Source: Coffea arabica (taxonomy: Eukaryota > Streptophyta > Magnoliopsida > Gentianales > Rubiaceae). Taken from it: 64,000 nt of DNA. The notes under the pieces are model-generated. The model searched no databases. It saw only the letters and a list, made by a program, of their open reading frames with translations, and had not been told where the DNA came from. Location: positions 12,160,501-12,224,500 of the forward strand of contig NC_092323.1 of assembly GCF_036785885.1 (NCBI RefSeq), written 5' to 3'. The position numbers and the translations under genes are program-made. Shown here in pieces: positions 11,259 through 23,400 of the stretch (position 1 is the first letter of the stretch; the number at the start of each line of letters is the position of its first letter).

Positions 11259-11639
11259 ATCGGATGCATAATTTGGACGAACACCACCTATTAGGTCTGT
11301 CAATGGGTTGGGTTCGGGCTAGAATTTATCATTCCAAACCCGGACCCGTCATAGTATACCCGTTCTGGATTCAACATGTCTACCCGACGAATCTTCTACT
11401 CTATCTCCTGGAACGGGGTTCAATAGGGCTTGGATCTAGGTCAAGTCTATCCAAAAAAAAAAGAGTCCCTAGTTTGCCAAGAATTAAAACAAAACATGTT
11501 TTGCACCAAATTACAAAGTCATTCAAAGCCAATCACAAACCTAAATAACAAATTACAAAGATAAAACACAAATCACTCACAATATCAAAGAAAATCCAAC
11601 GAAAATTAACAAGAACAGACATCAATATATCAAACCGAT

Positions 11640-12089
11640 CGCATCCAGAATTCAAAACAGCAATCTGAACAGTCTTGAAATCCCTAGTAAAATCAAATCC
11701 TTTCTCTTCAACCGTTTCAAATCAATTAAAGCCCACAGTTTCCATCATACCGTCTCCATCTCTCTTCTCATGATCAAAATAATTATGTTGTACTATTCTC
11801 TCCATCAACTCAATCCACTCAAGCCACGGATAGACCAGCTCCACTTCCTTTATTTTACCATCCAACAATTCCTTAGCATTCTTATGACTAACCTCATTTT
11901 CATCCTTCTTCGATTCCAATTTCTTTTCTGACAACTTGGCCTCGACCGAATTTAAGTCTGTGGAAGGTTGTTATTGTTGTTGCTGTTTATTCTCGAATTC
12001 GCGCTAGGCACGAATTCACTGCAGGGTTTGGTCTTTCTGGGAGCGTTCCTTCTCAATAGCATTGATTTGTTCGAATACAAAGCTCATAT
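11640..12089 (-). pseudogene. Captured gene fragment, VAR3-like zinc-finger protein
   Basis: On the minus strand this stretch encodes pieces such as FVFEQINAIEKERSQKDQTL, LVYPWLEWIELMERIVQHNY and DFTRDFKTVQIAVLNSG. These match my recollection of plant VAR3-type proteins (chloroplast-targeted, RanBP2 zinc fingers) upstream of their finger repeats. The frame carries several stops (for example after GFN at 11722 and in the Gln-rich part near 11965), so it is not functional here. Further gene-like sequence continues beyond the solo LTRs at about 16465-16565 and 17814-17950, where a Ser/Pro-rich leader is readable. The identification is from memory of the family and has not been searched. Confidence 0.45.
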
Positions 12090-12094
12090 GAGCT

Positions 12095-15000
12095 TGTGAC
12101 GCCCCCACTTCTCCCAAGGGCGAATCCAAGGGTATCAACGGAACGCCTGCCTAACTCTCGCCAGGATTCACTACAAAACTCAAGCATAAATATAATCGAT
12201 CGTTCTTAAAAGCTCAAACGGAGTATATTATATCCACCAATCCAACATACCAAAGTACAAGTCCAATACTTCATCTAAATTTTCATAATAATAATAACTT
12301 AAGTACAATCCTTATGTTTGCAATTCAAATAGTTCTTACAAAAGTATAATCCCCGAAATATCATGAGGTTTACATTTACTTCAACCACAAGTACATCATA
12401 CCATAAAGTTCACAAATCTTTCAAAATAACCATTACATTCCACAGAGAAAATCAATCACAACCCAGATAAAGGATAATCCACGGTACTCGAAAGCCTTGT
12501 GCTTGAGTAACTATCCTTCTCGAGCCCTGCATAGAACTAAAATGTTTTTGGGGTGAGCTAAATCTCAATGAGGTTTCAAAAGGGAAAATCAAGTATTTAT
12601 AAATCGGTGCGTAATTGCTATTTTAAAATCACGTGGACAAATAGGACTTTTGCTAGTAACTTTACTATGAGTACAGCTTATAAATCATTTAAAATCACTA
12701 ATGTATATTTGGAATGAATGACCATGTAAATGTATTTTCGTGAATTTTTATAGTCAAACAAATAGCGGCTCGTCCGACTAGAAGAACATTACAAGGATTG
12801 CTTCGTCTTAGAGCTTAATGCTCATGAGGAGTCTTACCCGAGAAATGTCAACTAGGAGAGCAATAACAGTAGCAATAGTAAAGCAAACACAAAAGGATAC
12901 AGTACTCGATCCACTTCCCGTCCTTATAACTCCCATCAGTAGCTCATTTGGTTGACTGGCCATCACCTTATCCCTCCAGCGGTAATACTCGAATATACCA
13001 AAATACAGTGCCCAGGGTTATCAATCTATCCGACCGAGTCCGCTTCTGACTCGAATAGGTGATAACGAAGAGGGGGAAGGCCTTGTTCAGCCGACGTGAT
13101 AAAGTACACATGGCCTACAGCATACACAAGTAACCCATAAACAATGAAATATTGAACAATTAAGTGATACAGCAACAATTAGGTCGAGTGCGATAAAGTA
13201 CACACTCGCCTAGGAATAATTATTTATCATTCAAGTGAACAAAATTCATCAAATATTTGACCACTTAGGCATGTAAGAAGAACTTATCAAGTCATATCAC
13301 GTATATATATATATATATATATGCAATTATACAAACAGTGGTTATAAAAGTTCGAGAAGCAATTTTTTTTTTATGCAAAACAGTTTGGAATCTCTCACCG
13401 TAATCCGGAGCAACAGCAGGAAATTAAAAGAGCTTCTCGGTGTCCTCTAGATCACCTGAGATTAATCACAATCACGAATTACCTAGATGCTCGATCAAGG
13501 CGAATAAAAGAAAACCTCTTAGATACACACACTCAAGAGCCTCAAGCTCAAACAAATCGAAATAGGAAGTTTTCACTTAATCATTGGAATAATAACTAAA
13601 AGGAATTTAAAGTCCCATTTCCGAGTTAAATCATGGAAAGGACTATCAATTCCAAAAGAAGAGTAAAATGCTTAAATTTGGCACGAAAATCGAGAAAGGA
13701 GAAAAATGTGTTCGTACTAGAAAATCTTCAATAAAAGCCCAAGTGCAAGAATATAAGTGAAAATTCATGTTCTCTAAACTTACGAAGCCAAAGTCTCCTT
13801 ACAATCACCCTTTTTTTTATAATAAATATGGAAGTTAAAGTTCTAACTTTCAAATAGAAAATTTAGTGAAATTTCTCAAAAATTTCTCTAGTTAAAATGC
13901 TCAAGGCCAAATTTTCAAGTGTTTCGGTTTATCAAAACCAACACTCAAAATAAAGTTTCAAATTATAAGTGAGAACCTTTTCACCATAAAAATAAGTTTG
14001 GAATATCTCAAGAGTCTCAAAAGCGTGACCTAAGCTCTTAAAAGAGCAAGTAGGTTCAAATCGGAAAAATTTCAATTTTACGCGTGGAAATTTGAAAAAT
14101 CGGTTCGGAAGTCCAGAAAGTCCAAAAATGGAAAACTTGATACCGTTGGAAACCTCTTTGAAATTACTAAAAGTTCTTAGAAGACACTTTTCCATGATTT
14201 CAAACCGAAGGTATTCAAAAATTGGCTCAAATTTACTGTTTTGGGTACTCAAGACAGGTTTAAGTTGGTTTTTGGCCAACTTTGAAAATTCGGTAAAATT
14301 CGGTAAAATTCAACTAACCTCTGAAATTTGAAACTCTATCAGAGTTGCAATCCAGGTTTAACACAAAATAAACGGAACAAGAATCGGAGTTTTGAGCACC
14401 AAGATATGATAGCTCAAAGTTGCCAAAATTTTCTTGTTAAACAAGGGTTTTCAAAACTTAAATCATGAAATTTGGAAGTTCAGTTGAACATTGAAACGGC
14501 TTCGGAATAGCACCAAATTTGGTATGATTATAGTACCATATAAGGCTATTCATCTACCAAATTTCATGGAGAAATAAGTACAGGAAGTCACTTAACTAAA
14601 TCACTCAATTTCCCAAGATTTCAAGGCAAAACTGCCTTGTGCATGGAAATTTCCTTTTCTAAACTTTTGACCAAGGAAAATGCCTAAAACATGTCCCATT
14701 TATGATGATCAAATCTACTAAGGGTTCAAGGCATATTTGATAGGTGATTTACACCAAAAATTTTGAGTACAAGTCCCCAAACCAAGATTTGTTAAGGATT
14801 AGTCCAAAATGAAGAATTCCATCACTAAGTCAGTCCCAAACTTTGGCCGCAACTCACTCAATTCAACTCAGAATTGAGCGTGGTTAGTGGCATTGGAAAA
14901 TAATTTCATAAAGCTAGAATTTCTCAAAAGAAACCATTTTCAAAATCCATCCACAACTAGCTCACATTGGAGCATCAAATCGTAGTTCATGTTCTGCCCT

Positions 15001-16459
15001 CTGGTAAACCAACGAAACAGGACAGCAAATTTCAAACGAATGGTTTGCCTCACCCACGTGGAACCAGAATGCGAATTTTATACCAATGAAAAACTGGGAA
15101 TGTCTAGTTTCTAGTGCCACAAATGGCACTCAATTTCAACATCGGAGTAAAGAGATATAGCCGATACAAAATGTCTGCCTGGGCAATCCGGGAAAATTTT
15201 TCAGTTTTACTAAACTTTGGAAATCAACACATTTGACCAACCAAATCATGTTATTTTTCAATGAAACTTTTTACACAATCCCAACAACATATATACATCA
15301 TAAATAAGCCATTAAAACCATGAAAAATCACCCTAAAGGTCACGGACAACATAAGGGCAGAATCGAAAATTTTTCATCTTCATTTCCCTGTGAGTTTCTA
15401 CCAACTATATGACATTAATCCACTAGTTTAAGCAATAAACCAACATTAATACCATTAAAACATCACAAATCAGTTCATCCATCCAAGGTGGGAGTTCATA
15501 GAGCCCACTCAACAATTTTTTCATCATAAACAAGCTACTCACATGCATGTAAGAGCTTAAATGTGCACTAGAACTTCCACAAATCAAGATTTAGGTAGTT
15601 GATCGTTAATTACCTTTGATGATGACTTAAGCAGAAATTTTCGGCCTCTAAAAGCTGAGAAAAATCGTGAGAATCAAGCCTCTTTCCTAACTTAGGTTGT
15701 TCACCAAGTGATTAGCAAGTTGCGTGTAAAATTTGAGGTGATTTGATGGAGGATTAGTGAAGATTTGATGAAGGAAAATGAAGAGCTCTTGGTTGTTTTT
15801 GCCTCGGAGTTGCACGCTGGAAATGGAGCTATGAGACGTCAATTGAGGTAAAGGTGTGGAGGGTTTTAATCTAGTGTGATGCTCTCATGAGAGCTTAAGA
15901 ATGTGTGGCCCAAAATGCTCCAAAAGTCAACTAATGTACGCGCGCTTCGTGCTCGATTCCTCTTGGGTTTATTTCACTAGTACACTAAATCTCTAATATA
16001 CTTTCACTCATACTATTATTATTCACTCTTAATGGTCTAAAAATAAAGATTTAAAATCTCTCAATTAATCGCGCGCGTAAAAACGCGTATTACCGATTGT
16101 GCGCGATAAAGTGGAATCTCTAAGAAATTCTTATAACGACAGTATCAGTAACTAATACTTGAGCACTTAAACATTAAAATACATATTTTAAGACTAATGT
16201 ACAAGTCTCCAATTTTTTTAAGGTTATTGTACTCTCAATTCGGCTACAGTTTCCAAACGCGTACTCACTATTCTCACTTAACGAGCTCTCGAGAAATAAA
16301 TTTTGAAATCAAGTCATTTTAAAAATACACTTGAGCCATAATTCTATGTAATTGAAGTAATAAAAGTCAAAATAAAATATTCGAGATAAATGGCAAAAAT
16401 AAATAATTAAATGAGCTAGAAATAGGCATTTAAAATAAGAAAATTTGCGAGTCCTTACA
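12095..16459. mobile_element. Solo LTR, large, probably Ty3/Gypsy
   Basis: The stretch begins TGTGACGCCCCC and ends GTCCTTACA, the TG...CA form of an LTR. The flanking 5-mers GAGCT (12090-12094) and GAACT (16460-16464) differ at one base. No gag-pol sequence and no second LTR are present, so it is a solo LTR of 4365 bp left by recombination. Such long LTRs starting TGTGACGCCCC are typical of some plant Gypsy lineages, but I cannot name the lineage. The mutated target duplication suggests it is not very recent. An (AT)n run lies near 13302-13321. Confidence 0.7.
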
Positions 16460-16570
16460 GAACTGATAGAGAATAGGGTTTTGGAGTGGAGTCTGAGAAG
16501 GTGGTGGTATGGGACTGGGCAGAGGATAAAGAAGAGAAGGGTAGTTTATGGAATATTCTGTTAGGGTGGT

Positions 16571-17808
16571 TGACAGGTATCGAGTCTGTACAGTAATAAA
16601 TACCTGCTCAAATAAAATTAAATTTTGTATACAGTGGTAAGCAGGATTGAATCCACAGGAACTGGAGAAATTTGTTTCTTCTTAAGTTCAACGTATGAGA
16701 GATTTTTGGAAAATACAAAAATAACTAATTATCCAACTAATAAAATAACTAATGGGAATAAATAGGAATTAATCAACAGTAGATACGATTCTAGCCAAAG
16801 GTGCAACTTTTCAGACATGATCCATTTAACTGATCATCGATGCAAAGATAATTCAATTACTCGTTAATAGATTAGTTATAGTTGTCATTCACGGGATAAA
16901 CAATTAACCTTTCCTTACTTTTCGATAGTTAAGGTACGACCGTTAACTATTTTCCTAACCAAGAAATAACCCTAGATATGACCATAATATTTAATTTCTC
17001 GATTGCATTAAGAATGAAAAAAATCCAACCCTAACCAACAAATACGCTACGAGGGTTTGCTTAAATTAAATCATATATTTCCCTAACATGAGACCAATCA
17101 TGCTAGTCGCCACTATTATTAATTTGGCAATTGATTATTAGGTTACTTTAAATATCGGACCCATGATATTCAAATAACACAACAATCATAAGAAGTTAAA
17201 CCAGAAAACGTTCGAATACTAATGAATAAAAGAAATAAATAAAATAATTTGATCTCACAAATGTTTGGTACCGCGTCTTCAAGTTGACATTCGACTATAA
17301 AAAGAAATTAACTACTCTTCATTGAGAACAATCTAAGCAATTTCATTGACAAAACTTGCACGAACATTCGATAATGGAGTAAAGATAATTCAAGGAGAGA
17401 CGAATAGAGAAGCCAAGCGATCGCCCACGGTTGTGACTACTCACAATCCCAATGTCTCTTCTTCTCCTTATTCGGTTTCCTATAAAGTCCTAATACTTCG
17501 GCCGTTCATTGGCCAATCAAAAATAGAATTCTAATTGCAAAAGGAAACTTCTCCAACTAATGCTAATTCTTCCCTAGTAAAATATTTAAGAAAAATGGTA
17601 ATTTCCTAATCTTCCGCCAATAATCCACGTAGACTCCATCTTGAATTGGAAAACTCTTGAAAAATTACCTCTTTTATCACTTTTTGCTCCACCTTCCTAT
17701 AATTAGCACCAAATACCAAATATAAGTAGAATATATTAATTAATACAATATTGGATAGAATAAAAGGAAAAATAATCATAAATTGAATGATAATTTCACA
17801 CCCTATCA
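16571..17808. mobile_element. Solo LTR, 1.24 kb
   Basis: It starts TGACAGGTATCGAGTC and ends CACCCTATCA, the TG...CA form, and is flanked by identical 5-mers GTGGT (16566-16570 and 17809-17813). The phrase GGATTGAATCCACAGG inside occurs in many plant LTR sequences as far as I recall. No internal retroelement region is seen, so it reads as a solo LTR. The perfect target duplication suggests it is younger than the neighbouring 4.4-kb LTR. The family is not assigned (Gypsy is more likely than Copia). Confidence 0.65.
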
Positions 17809-18339
17809 GTGGTGGCAGTGGTGATGGTCGAAATGTGCCAGAAAGTGCAGGTTTTTTAGGCGTCTGTAGAGGAGGAGCGATTTGGCTAGTGGTGGAGAAG
17901 TTAAACCTTGAGATTGAGAGAAAGAAGAGAGAGAAAGAGGTGTCTGTTAAACCCTAATCAAATGATGGGTCACAAATATGAGTTTTCCCATTTCCCTAAT
18001 CAAACATCTTGCTTCTCTTGGAAGCTTGGAAACGGGACGGTGTACTAGCGGAGCAAAAGAGAAGAGAGAGTAAGAGGGATGTGCAGCTAAATTGGGGCAT
18101 TGCGGTTTGGAAAATTTAGGAATAGAAGTATTATTGTTTTTATAAGTATAGATTTTTTTAAATTATTAATTATTAATCTATTTAAACTGGTTCGAGTCAA
18201 AATTTTATATTCCATATCCGACTTGCATTTTTGTTAGAGTGAATGGATCTGAATCTGGGTCCAAATAATAAAATATTTCCCTATCCATACCCAGAAAAAT
18301 TTGACTGGTCCAGTCCGGCTCCGAATGTTGACAAGCCTA

Positions 18340-18685
18340 CCATCTATCACCCATCAGGTTCGGAACAAGTGAACAACGATCTCGTATTTAGATCTCCTCG
18401 AACAATTTTCAACCAAAAGGAACCCCAATTTGCTTTTAGTACGAGGCCCAAAATCATGGGAACAACTCCAGCAGTCCAGCCCGATCAGAAAAAGCACGAA
18501 AAATTTTCTAGTCGTAAATAAATTGCAATTATCAAAAGTCAAAACCCAAGACCGAAGACCCATTAATATCTAAAAACCCTAGCGTTCTCTTCCTTCTGTT
18601 TCACTCAGCTGCAGCTTCTCCTCCCCAGTCCAGCGGACTTCTCCACCACCGCTACCCTTCACAGCGCCGCCACCACCTAGAGAAA
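18340..18685. promoter_or_regulatory. Short promoter and 5' UTR of PNO1
   Basis: Only about 350 bp separate the hAT-like element from the PNO1 start codon. The last 100 bases are C/T-rich with CTCC and CCACC motifs, as expected for a plant 5' leader. AAACCCTAG at about 18574-18582 is a telo-box (AAACCCTA), a motif common in promoters of plant ribosome-related genes. Confidence 0.5.
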
Positions 18686-19312
18686 ATGGAGGTGGAAAAC
18701 ACTTCTTCTTCACTCCCGGTAAAACCCAATTTCCAACCCTTGAAAGCTCACGAAATCTCCTCGGGCCAAGTCCAATTCCGCAAAGTCCCCGTCCCACCTC
18801 ACCGCTACACTCCTCTCAAGAAAGCCTGGATGGAAATCTACACGCCAATATATGATCAGATGAAAATCGACATCCGAATGAATCTCAAGGGCCGAAAAGT
18901 CGAGCTGAAGACCCGACCAGACACCCCGGATATCAGCAACCTCCAAAAATGCGCCGACTTCGTCCACGCCTTCATGCTCGGTTTCGACGTGTGCGACGCC
19001 GTTTCGCTGCTGCGATTGGATGAATTGTATGTCGAATCATTCGAGATAAAAGATGTCAAGACTTTGAGAGGGGATCATCTGTCGAGGGCTATTGGGAGAT
19101 TGTCGGGAAAAGGAGGGAAAACAAAGTTTGCCATTGAAAATTCGACGAGAACTAGGATTGTCATAGCTGATACTAAGATTCATATACTGGGTTCTTTTGC
19201 GAATATTAAGATTGCGCGGGATTCACTTTGTAGTCTTATTTTGGGGTCTCCCGCTGGCAAGGTTTACTCCAAGCTTAGAGCTGTCACTGCCCGTTTGGCG
19301 GAGAGGTTTTGA
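18686..19312 (+). CDS. PNO1: RNA-binding KH protein PNO1 (partner of NOB1)
   Basis: This intronless gene encodes 208 residues. PNO1 (yeast Dim2) binds pre-40S ribosomes near the 3' end of 18S rRNA and works with the endonuclease NOB1 in final 18S maturation, in nucleolus and cytoplasm. Family landmarks are VPVPPHRYTPLKKAWMEIYTP at about residues 34-54, a degenerate first KH region, and a second KH domain with the GxxG loop SGKGGKTKFAIEN followed by IHILGS at about 136-175. The C terminus is RAVTARLAERF. The length fits plant PNO1 proteins. The start ATG is the first in frame after the C/T-rich leader and gives the expected short variable N terminus. A hAT-like element ends only about 350 bp upstream. 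Confidence 0.95.
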   Translation: MEVENTSSSLPVKPNFQPLKAHEISSGQVQFRKVPVPPHRYTPLKKAWMEIYTPIYDQMKIDIRMNLKGRKVELKTRPDTPDISNLQKCADFVHAFMLGFDVCDAVSLLRLDELYVESFEIKDVKTLRGDHLSRAIGRLSGKGGKTKFAIENSTRTRIVIADTKIHILGSFANIKIARDSLCSLILGSPAGKVYSKLRAVTARLAERF

Positions 19313-19670
19313 ATTATTTTTAATCTAATAGTAATTCGATTGTAATTTAGTTAGTTAAAAGAGATGGATTCTGGATTCTGTTTTTGTGAGATTATATATG
19401 TTGAGCGTCATAGAATATGAATTATGGCTGAGAGAACGTTGAGCATAGAACATTTTTGTGAGGATTTTATTTTCTCAATTTTACTGATGCGCTCACTTTG
19501 AGATTTCAATTAATGGTGCAATTTTGTCTCAATTGTACTGGTTGCTGTATTTGAGATGTGAATTTATGGTGCAAATTTTACTTCTAGATTTTTGGGGACA
19601 GTTCATTTTGTTTGCTGTGATAATTATGACCGATGATTAGGAGATTTTTATTGATCATCCTGAACAACTA
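19313..19670. other. PNO1 3' flank
   Basis: AT-rich sequence after the PNO1 stop presumably includes the 3' UTR. It has loosely repeated phrases (GATGTGAATTTATGGTGCAA and GATTTCAATTAATGGTGCAA). No gene is seen. Confidence 0.4.
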
Positions 19671-19677
19671 CATTGCC

Positions 19678-20475
19678 GTCCTGAACGAGTGTTGCTTTCA
19701 TTTGATAGGAGTTAAGAGTAATAGCTACTGCAAAGGTTATGCACTTGTGAAGAAATAGAGTTTTTCTGGTGCCTGTTCGATGTTGTATCTGAGCTTTGTA
19801 GTAGTGTGACTTAAACTCAAAGTGGGAGCTGTATCTGTCTCTTTGAGCATTGCATTCTGCGACAGTTGCTTTAGGTGTCTTTTCGCCCTGAACAGGTGTT
19901 GTGTTTCATTTGGTAGCAATTAGAGCAATAAGGTTATGAACTTGTTAAGAAATGGAGTTTTTCTGGTCACTGCTCCATCTTGTATCTGAAATTTATAGCG
20001 TAGTGACTTAAATTCGTAGTGGGATCACAGCGTTCACAGGTGAAAGTGCCATGGAGGTATCTGTCTCTTCAAGCATTGCATTCTGGATTACAGTTGTTTT
20101 TGGTCTCTTTTGGCATGCATAAATCTTTGTGGCAACTAAAGGGAGAAACATTGGTTGTTTGCAGTAGTAAAGACGTCTCTGCTCTTTTCCAATTGTGTCT
20201 TTCACGCGGAACAGGTGTTGTCTTTCATTTGTTAGGAATTAGAGCAATAAGGTTATGAACTTGTTAAGAAATGGAGTTTTCCTGGTCGCTGTTCCATCTT
20301 GTATCTGAAATTTATAGTGTAGTGACTTAACTTCGTAGTGGGATCACAGTATTCGCAGGTGAATTTTAGGTGTCTTTTGGGATGGATAAAACTTTGTGGC
20401 AACTAAAAAGGGAAACATTGGTTGTTTGCAGTAGTAAAGGCATCACTGCTCTTTTCCATTTCCTTTAGGTAATGA
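19678..20475 (+). repeat. Three degenerate tandem repeats
   Basis: Three related units begin near 19685, 19890 and 20208. Each contains a GGTTATG(A/C)ACTTGT(T/G)AAGAAAT block (19735, 19931 and 20249), then GAGTTTT(T/C)CTGGT, TTGTATCTGA and a GTAGTGTGACTTAA-like phrase. Units 2 and 3 also share AACATTGGTTGTTTGCAGTAGTAAAG. Periods are about 196 and 318 bp, so the units differ in length. They contain no long open frame. They could be part of a long 3' transcript or plain non-coding duplication. Confidence 0.75.
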
Positions 20476-23400
20476 AGCAAGAAATAGCGCTTTTCATTTT
20501 TTGAATCACAAGCCAGTGCATCTGTGATTTTGAGTGCGTGCGAAATTTGTTAGCAATACTGCCACCGCTATGCTCGGGGTCTATTGTGAGTGAAAGCTAG
20601 CATCAAACTGTTGCTGTAGCTTCTTTGTCCTGTCCAGACTCCCTATGATTAGGCTTAGGAACTAATGCCTTAATTTGATCTTTGGAAGTTGGTCTGAGTA
20701 CAATCATCCAGTTATTTTGGTATGGTGATCATATTCTCGGGTGCAGTACTCGTGTGATCTTGGGGTTTATTTTCAGGTTATCCAGCTACGTGTGATTATC
20801 TATCTGATGTTTAGGGTACCTTTTAACAATTATCAGAGACTGAAGGTGTTCATCTGCTTGTTTTCTCATGTAGTTATTCCTGAATTTGTCTTTCAGTCAA
20901 GGACAGCTATAATAATGAAGAAATTTCTGATACATAGGTTACCTTTAGATGTCCTGCACTAACTCTTTTTTCCTCCCATGGTTATTATCTCTGACTGCAC
21001 CCTACTCCATGTTTTATCTCCTAGAACGAATGAGAAGATGATACTGAAATTGCCATGGTGTCACCTGTGCTTGCAGAATTAGCTGATCTATCATTATGTC
21101 AACCTTAAACAATGAATTAACAATTCAAAAGGGAGATTTGGTTCGGACATCAGAAGGCTTAATCCATCTAAAGCACTTGAGCAGCATTCAAGGGGATGCA
21201 TGTGATGTCATGTTTTCATTATCTTTTATAAAGATGTATCACCATCATGATGATGGTTCTGTTTATATTCGCAGTTGCCATTTTCTTGTGATCTTTGTCT
21301 GCGATTACTAACTTAATTTCAGCTAAGAAGCAAACCTCATCAGTTGGAACAACTGAACCACGATCCTTTTGGAGGCAGCTCTAACCAATGCAAAAACTGG
21401 TTTTTTTCATCTTTGTTGCACCCTACCTATCCATCTCCATACAATTTCTCCAGGTTGGTGCCCCACCCAGAGTTCCGTCGCCAAATCCTATCAGGAGCTT
21501 GGAAACCATTGAAGCATGCAGGGTTTGCGTAATCTTGCATATAAAAGTTGATTTTGAGGCCCACCATTAACTTTGACAACAGCTACTCGTATAGTTTCTA
21601 ACTGGGCAAAACAGATTAGTGTTGTTCTATCGACAGTTTGACACATCTAATTAAGATTTGAGGTTAGTCCACGTAATGTACTCCTCAAAATTGAAGCTAT
21701 TATGATTGATATTTGAAAAAGTAGACTATTGCAAAACCATTAGATCCATGACCATATTTGGTTCCATTTATACATGAGGTTCGACTTCTGTTCTGATGAA
21801 TCTCAACCGTTGTGATTAATTATGTACCTAGTTCAGTCTGAGAAAAAGAACAACTGTCCCCCGTAAAAAGAGCAAAAGGTTGCCACTTTGCTCTATAGAA
21901 CCTCAATTTTTGTGAATATATCCCTGCCTAGTTCACTTTGAAAAAATTTTAAAAAAAAAAAAGTTGGGGGAGGGTCCCCAAAAAGAAGAGTCAAATGTTG
22001 CTACTAAGCAGTTGATCAGTCAAGAACAGGCAGAAAATTGACATCTTTAAACCCATGGCTAGAATGTTCTCTTTTCTTATTGACCCAAATGCCTTTTGCA
22101 TCACTCACAAAATTCTGATAAACTCACTTCCCTGACTGATGGGATTGGTGGTGAGGTTGGTGGGTTCTTTGTTTTGGATGCATACATGTGTATTACGAGG
22201 TAATATGACACTTTATGTACATGCTCTCAGACAATTTTTAAACTGCGGCTGGTTAGTTCACCCACTAAACCATGAATCTTCCCCTTCAGAAAGATAATAA
22301 AATGTTTTTTAAAGTCCTCCTTTGCAGCCTTAGATGGTGATCTTGCTGAGAAGTCCGTGTAACTAATTCATTGACTACTTTAGGAAGGACGTATAACCAA
22401 TTCATTAACTTTGGCTTTAAAATTCTGCCGTTATTGATGGTATGATAGTGGTTTTTTTTTTCTACTGACAAGAAAGCACTTGTTTGTTTTGAGTTTGACC
22501 TGAAACGAACTCAAAGTTTAAGATTTCCTTAAAAAAAAAAAATACTCAAAGTTTAAGATAACCTCAATGGAACAGATCCAAGGTGAATGTTTTTTTGTCA
22601 TAACCATTTCCTCATTTTGGCTGCAAATTTTCAGAAGTGGGTTCAGCCAAAAAAAAAAAAAAAAGTCCAAATCCAAATTGCTTTATCTTTAGTTACCATA
22701 CACTGATGGTGGTTGATCAGACTTGTAGTTGCTCCCATCAGGGGGCAATCTTGGCTAGGCCTTGGCAAAACAACCCAATGCAAAGAAGTTGAAGTTATTG
22801 ATTTGTTGTTAATCATGTCCTGGAGAAAATCAGGTTTTACTGCATTTTTTGGTGCAAAATGGAAACCTTTAATGCTGCCTTCCTTTGCACTTGCAACTGG
22901 CAATATCAAAGCAAAATCACATTAGAAACGAGGGCATGATTTTATTCACTATACTCTTCATACTTCCATTCAAGAAAGTATAAATATATATGTATAAGTT
23001 CCACTCTTACCTCATCATTCCTAAAAACAGTTTTATGCAGAATGGACCCATGCTAATAAAAATGTTTACTTTCTTAAGACAAATATTTGCACATTTCTTA
23101 AAACACTCCACATGCAGAACTCAAATAGGAAAATAGCAAAGTCTTCCACAGGATATATATATATATATATCTATCCTAATAAGCTGTTTAATTATGAACA
23201 AACATTTTTGTTTGAATGATTTACAAAGACATATGAAACAGTTTTATCAAAATATTATTATTATTGTTAACGAATTGAAGGATCATTGTTAACCCTTAAG
23301 ATTCATAAGGGAAACTGCAAAAATATGCCCAAATCATGGAGCACAAGAAAGGAATACAAATTAGTTTCTACAAGGCTTGGTATTCGATAAACATCCTTTT

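Larger units (their letters stand above)
11292..18339. mobile_element. hAT-like element carrying gene fragments, split by two solo LTRs
   Basis: The ends TAGGTCTGTCAATGGG and (reverse complement) TAGGCTTGTCAACATT form inverted repeats of the TAGG-YYTGTCAA kind seen in plant hAT elements. The flanking 8-mers CCACCTAT (11284-11291) and CCATCTAT (18340-18347) match at 7 of 8, a convincing target duplication. The span is 7.05 kb, but removing the two inserted LTRs leaves about 1.4 kb. Between the terminal sequences lies non-transposon DNA that, on the minus strand, resembles a nuclear gene for a chloroplast protein (see 11640-12089). No transposase is seen. It is therefore best described as a non-autonomous, Pack-type element with captured host sequence. 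Confidence 0.65.

Noticed and set aside
18243-18521. A 92-codon plus-strand open frame starting MDLNLGPNNK just before PNO1
   Set aside because: Its first third lies inside the end of the hAT-like element and the rest lies in the PNO1 promoter; no domain or homologue is recognised.
21344-21570. Two overlapping 60-codon plus-strand frames
   Set aside because: Short, in different frames over the same bases, and without recognisable motifs.
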